NCBI GenBank assembly: GCA_025351875.1
Contig: JANXVA010000005.1
Coordinates: 1 to 49,330, forward strand
Direction: 5' to 3'
Length of the DNA stretch: 49,330 nucleotides
Source: Myxococcales bacterium
GTDB lineage: Bacteria > Myxococcota_A > Polyangia > Polyangiales > Polyangiaceae
Shown piece after piece: positions 46,227 through 49,330 of the stretch. The position numbers were made by a program, and so were the translations under genes. The notes beneath the pieces are model-generated. The model ran no database searches. It was given only the letters and a program-made list of their open reading frames with translations, and was not told where the DNA came from. Numbering within the stretch: position 1 is the first letter of the stretch; each line of letters opens with the position of its first letter.

Positions 46227-47555
46227 ATGCGGAGGGCAAGCGCACGAGCGGAGGATGGGACGGAGGTTCTCGACGTACGCGGTCCGGCGGCCGTTGCGCC
46301 GCTCGCGGCAGCGCTCACCTTCGAGGGGGTGAACGCGACTCCCTCTCGCTTCGTGCTCGAGACCGGCACGTGCGTGGTCGGCTCCGGCGCCGCGAGCGAC
46401 GTCGTGCTCGACGACCCTGCGGTCTCTCGCGCGCACGTAGAGCTCTCGCTCGCTCCAGAGGGGATCGCCATCGCCGATCTCGGTAGCCGCAACGGGACGT
46501 TCTATCTCGGGCAGCGCGTCGCGAAGATCACCCTCACTCCCGGCAGCCGCTTCCAGGTCGGCCGCGCGACCGTCTGCGTCGACACCGACACGGCATCGCT
46601 CGACGTGCCGAGCGGGCGCCAGCGCGAGGAGTACGGCGGGCTCGTCGGTCGCTCGCCGGCGATGCTCCGGCTCTTCACGATCCTCGAGCGGCTCGAGGGC
46701 TCTCTCGTGCCGGTCCTCGTCGAAGGCGAGTCGGGCGTCGGAAAGGAGCTCGTCGCTGCCGCCGTTCACGCTCACTCCGCCGTCGCGAGCGGTCCGTTCG
46801 TCATCCTGAACTGCGGTGCGTTCAGTCGCGAGCTCCTCGCGAGCGAGCTGTTCGGGCACAAGAAGGGCGCCTTCACCGGCGCGAACGAGAGCCGCCGCGG
46901 CGCCCTCGAGATGGCCGAGGGCGGAACGCTCTTTCTCGACGAGCTCGGCGAGATGCCGCTCGACGTCCAGCCGCTGCTCCTCCGCTTCCTCGAGTCAGGC
47001 GAGCTGCGCGCCGTCGGTAGCGACACGTCGCGGACGGTCCGTGTGCGCGTCGTCGCCGCAACGAACCGCGACCTGGAGGCCGCCGTCACCGCCGCCCAGT
47101 TCCGCCAGGATCTCTTCTACAGGCTCGCGGTCGTTCGCCTCTGGGTCCCGCCGCTGCGCGAGCGGCCCGAGGACGTCGAGCCGACGGCGATCCGCCTCGC
47201 CGCGAACCTCGGGATCCCGCCGCTTCCGCCGCACCTCCTCTCACGCCTTCGTGCGCGGACGTGGGCCGGCAATGTTCGCGAGCTTCGCAACGTGCTGCAG
47301 GCGTACGAGGTCCTGGGCGATCTCGCCGAAGGCCCACGCGAAGCGAAGAAGCCGCTCGGCGCCGCCGTCGCCGTCGACCTCGACCGTCCCTACCACGACG
47401 CGAAGGAGGAGCTGATCGAGCGCTTCACTCGTGCGTACATGCAGGGCATGCTCGATCGCACGGGGGGCAACCAGGCGGAGATGGCACGGCTCGCGGGGCT
47501 CGACCGCACGTACCTCGGCCGTCTTCTCAAGCAGCACGGAATCTCGAAAGCATGA
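46227..47555 (+). CDS. FHA-domain sigma54-dependent transcriptional activator
   Basis: FHA: VGSGAASDVVLDDPAVSRAHVEL..IADLGSRNGTFY; AAA+: GESGVGKELVAAAVH, GHKKGAFTGANESRRGALEMAEGGTLFLDELGEMPLD; Fis-type HTH: GGNQAEMARLAGLDRTYLGRLLKQHGI. Confidence 0.95.
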   Translation: MRRASARAEDGTEVLDVRGPAAVAPLAAALTFEGVNATPSRFVLETGTCVVGSGAASDVVLDDPAVSRAHVELSLAPEGIAIADLGSRNGTFYLGQRVAKITLTPGSRFQVGRATVCVDTDTASLDVPSGRQREEYGGLVGRSPAMLRLFTILERLEGSLVPVLVEGESGVGKELVAAAVHAHSAVASGPFVILNCGAFSRELLASELFGHKKGAFTGANESRRGALEMAEGGTLFLDELGEMPLDVQPLLLRFLESGELRAVGSDTSRTVRVRVVAATNRDLEAAVTAAQFRQDLFYRLAVVRLWVPPLRERPEDVEPTAIRLAANLGIPPLPPHLLSRLRARTWAGNVRELRNVLQAYEVLGDLAEGPREAKKPLGAAVAVDLDRPYHDAKEELIERFTRAYMQGMLDRTGGNQAEMARLAGLDRTYLGRLLKQHGISKA

Positions 47556-48481
47556 AGGCCCTTCTCGTCGCTTCCTCCTTGTTCGCTGTGCTCGCGCTCC
47601 ACGCGGGGGCGGCGAGCGCGCAGCCCACGGGCGAAGCGAAGGAGCTCGCGCGTAGCGCCTATGCGCGTGGAGTGAGCGCGCTCGAACGCGCGGACTACGC
47701 GACGGCCGCGAACGAGTTCCTGCGCGCCGACGAGGCGCTGCCGAGCAGCGTCGCGAAGAAATCCGCGCTCGACGCCGCGGTGCGTACGGACGACGCGAAC
47801 CTCGCGGCGCGTGTCCTCAACCGTACGGCGCCGCTCCACGACGACGTCGCGTTCGCCGGGCCGAGACGCGACCTCGAGGAGAGACTCGGTCCGAAGCTCG
47901 CGCGGCTCCGCTTCGAGTGTCGCGCCACGACGTGCACGGTCACCCTCGATGGGACGCGCATCGCCGAGAAGGAGACGCTCTGGCTGACGGTCGGACGTCA
48001 CGTCGCGTCCACCAACGTCGACGGCCTCGCGAGCGAGCGCGCGATCGACGCCGTCGCAGGGAAGCTCGACACGCTCACGCTGGCGCCACCGCCGGCGGCG
48101 CCGGTCGTCGTTGCTCCTCCTCCGCCCACTCCGCCCCCTGCCGAGAGCAAGGGTATTTCCCCCGTGTGGTTCTGGGCCTCCGCGGGCGTCACGGTCGTCG
48201 TCGGCGGCATCGCGACCTGGTCGACGCTCAATCTCCTCTCGAAGCACTCCGACTTCGCGGACGGCAACTGCGCCTCGGTCGGTAGCCCGGGTTGCAAGTC
48301 CATCGCCCACGACGGCAGGAGCGCGGACACTCGAACGGTCATCCTCCTCGGCGCGACGGGTGTGCTTGCCGCGGCGACGGCCGTGACCGGCCTGTTCTTC
48401 GTGCGGTGGCACGACCAGCGCGTCGGCCTCGCTCCGGTGCCGGGCGGTGGCGCCGTCTCGCTCGGTGGCTCATGGCGATGA
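47552..48481 (+). CDS. Exported TPR-like/PEGA-like membrane protein
   Basis: MKALLVASSLFAVLALHAGAASAQPTGEAKELARSAYARGVSALERADYATAANEFLRADEALP...two TM; ATGA overlaps at both ends. Confidence 0.8.
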   Translation: MKALLVASSLFAVLALHAGAASAQPTGEAKELARSAYARGVSALERADYATAANEFLRADEALPSSVAKKSALDAAVRTDDANLAARVLNRTAPLHDDVAFAGPRRDLEERLGPKLARLRFECRATTCTVTLDGTRIAEKETLWLTVGRHVASTNVDGLASERAIDAVAGKLDTLTLAPPPAAPVVVAPPPPTPPPAESKGISPVWFWASAGVTVVVGGIATWSTLNLLSKHSDFADGNCASVGSPGCKSIAHDGRSADTRTVILLGATGVLAAATAVTGLFFVRWHDQRVGLAPVPGGGAVSLGGSWR

Positions 48482-49330
48482 GCTTGATCGGCAGCGCGCG
48501 CCTCCTCGGCGAACGCTCGGAGAGCTCGCGCTACGAGCTCATCGCGAAGCTAGCCTCGGGCGGCATGGGCTCGGTCTACGTCGCGCGCTCGCGCGGCGCG
48601 CTGGGCTTCGAGCACCTCGTCGCGGTCAAGCGGCCGCACCCGCATCTGCTCGAGACCTCCTCCTTCAAGGCGACGCTCCTCGAGGAGGCACGGATCGCCT
48701 CGCGTATCAGGCATGGGAACGTGGTCGGCGTCCGCGATGTCGTCGTCGAGGGCGACCTCGTCTACCTCGTCATGGACTACATCGAAGGCGCATCGGTCGC
48801 CCAGCTCGCGGAGCCGACGCCGCAGACGAACGGCCAGCCGCTCGAAGTCCCGGTGATCATCCGGATCTGTCTCGATGCGGCGGCGGGCCTCCACGCCGCG
48901 CACGAGGCCACCGACGATCACGGTCGTCCGCTCTGCATCATCCACCGCGACGTGACTCCCCAGAACATCCTCGTCGGCACCGACGGCATCTCGCGCCTCA
49001 CGGACTTCGGCATCGCGAAGTGCTTCGGCGCCACGAAGGAAGAGACGACGGCCGGCCTCGTGAAGGGCAAGCTCGCGTACATCGCGCCCGAGTACGCGAG
49101 CGGAGCGTCGGTCGACCGGCGCGCCGACATCTTCGGCCTCGGCGTCATGACCTGGGAGCTCCTCACGGGCACACGCCTCTTTCTCGGGTCCAACGACGCC
49201 GAGACGATCAGGAAGCTCCTGATCCTCGACCCTCCTGCGCCGAGCGTGTTCAGGCCTGGGATTCCGCGTGGCGTCGACGCCATCGTTCTCCGCGCGCTCT
49301 CGAAGGACCCCGCGGCTCGCCAGACCACCG
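48478..49330 (+). CDS. Hanks-type serine/threonine protein kinase (truncated by right edge)
   Basis: ASGGMGSVYVARSRG...VAVKRPHPHL...IIHRDVTPQNILVGTDGISRLTDFGIAKC; ORF open at window end. Confidence 0.92.
   Translation, partial: MSLIGSARLLGERSESSRYELIAKLASGGMGSVYVARSRGALGFEHLVAVKRPHPHLLETSSFKATLLEEARIASRIRHGNVVGVRDVVVEGDLVYLVMDYIEGASVAQLAEPTPQTNGQPLEVPVIIRICLDAAAGLHAAHEATDDHGRPLCIIHRDVTPQNILVGTDGISRLTDFGIAKCFGATKEETTAGLVKGKLAYIAPEYASGASVDRRADIFGLGVMTWELLTGTRLFLGSNDAETIRKLLILDPPAPSVFRPGIPRGVDAIVLRALSKDPAARQTT

Overview
High-GC (about 65-70%) bacterial chromosomal window. Gene content suggests a myxobacterium-like (Polyangia-type) genome: Hanks-type kinases, RCC1-repeat lipoproteins, an FHA-type sigma54 activator and many lipoproteins. 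Most of the window is densely coding. I find no rRNA, tRNA, CRISPR array or IS element. Main blocks: (1) Ser/Thr kinase with a divergent RCC1-repeat lipoprotein; (2) an EF-hand NOX5/DUOX-like NADPH oxidase overlapping a pentahaem cytochrome c lipoprotein gene; (3) aroC, an RCC1 remnant and hrpA; (4) an envelope/stress cluster (hemerythrins, DUF3618, holin-like, BON, glycine-zipper proteins, a 25-aa membrane microprotein) where I read four -24/-12 (sigma54-like) promoters by eye; (5) a SWIM-SNF2 helicase; (6) a cysteine-free glutaredoxin-fold protein convergent with a 1-Cys peroxiredoxin; (7) a split and order-swapped PEP-synthase/rifampin-phosphotransferase-like pair in an apparent operon with an MFS exporter; (8) dinB, transaldolase, a candidate nucleotidyltransferase toxin-antitoxin pair, a barrel-less POTRA lipoprotein overlapping a PPIase-less SurA-like gene, fumC and map; (9) an FHA-sigma54 activator / TPR-like / Ser-Thr kinase operon running off the right edge. 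Family calls come from reading motifs only; no database search was run.
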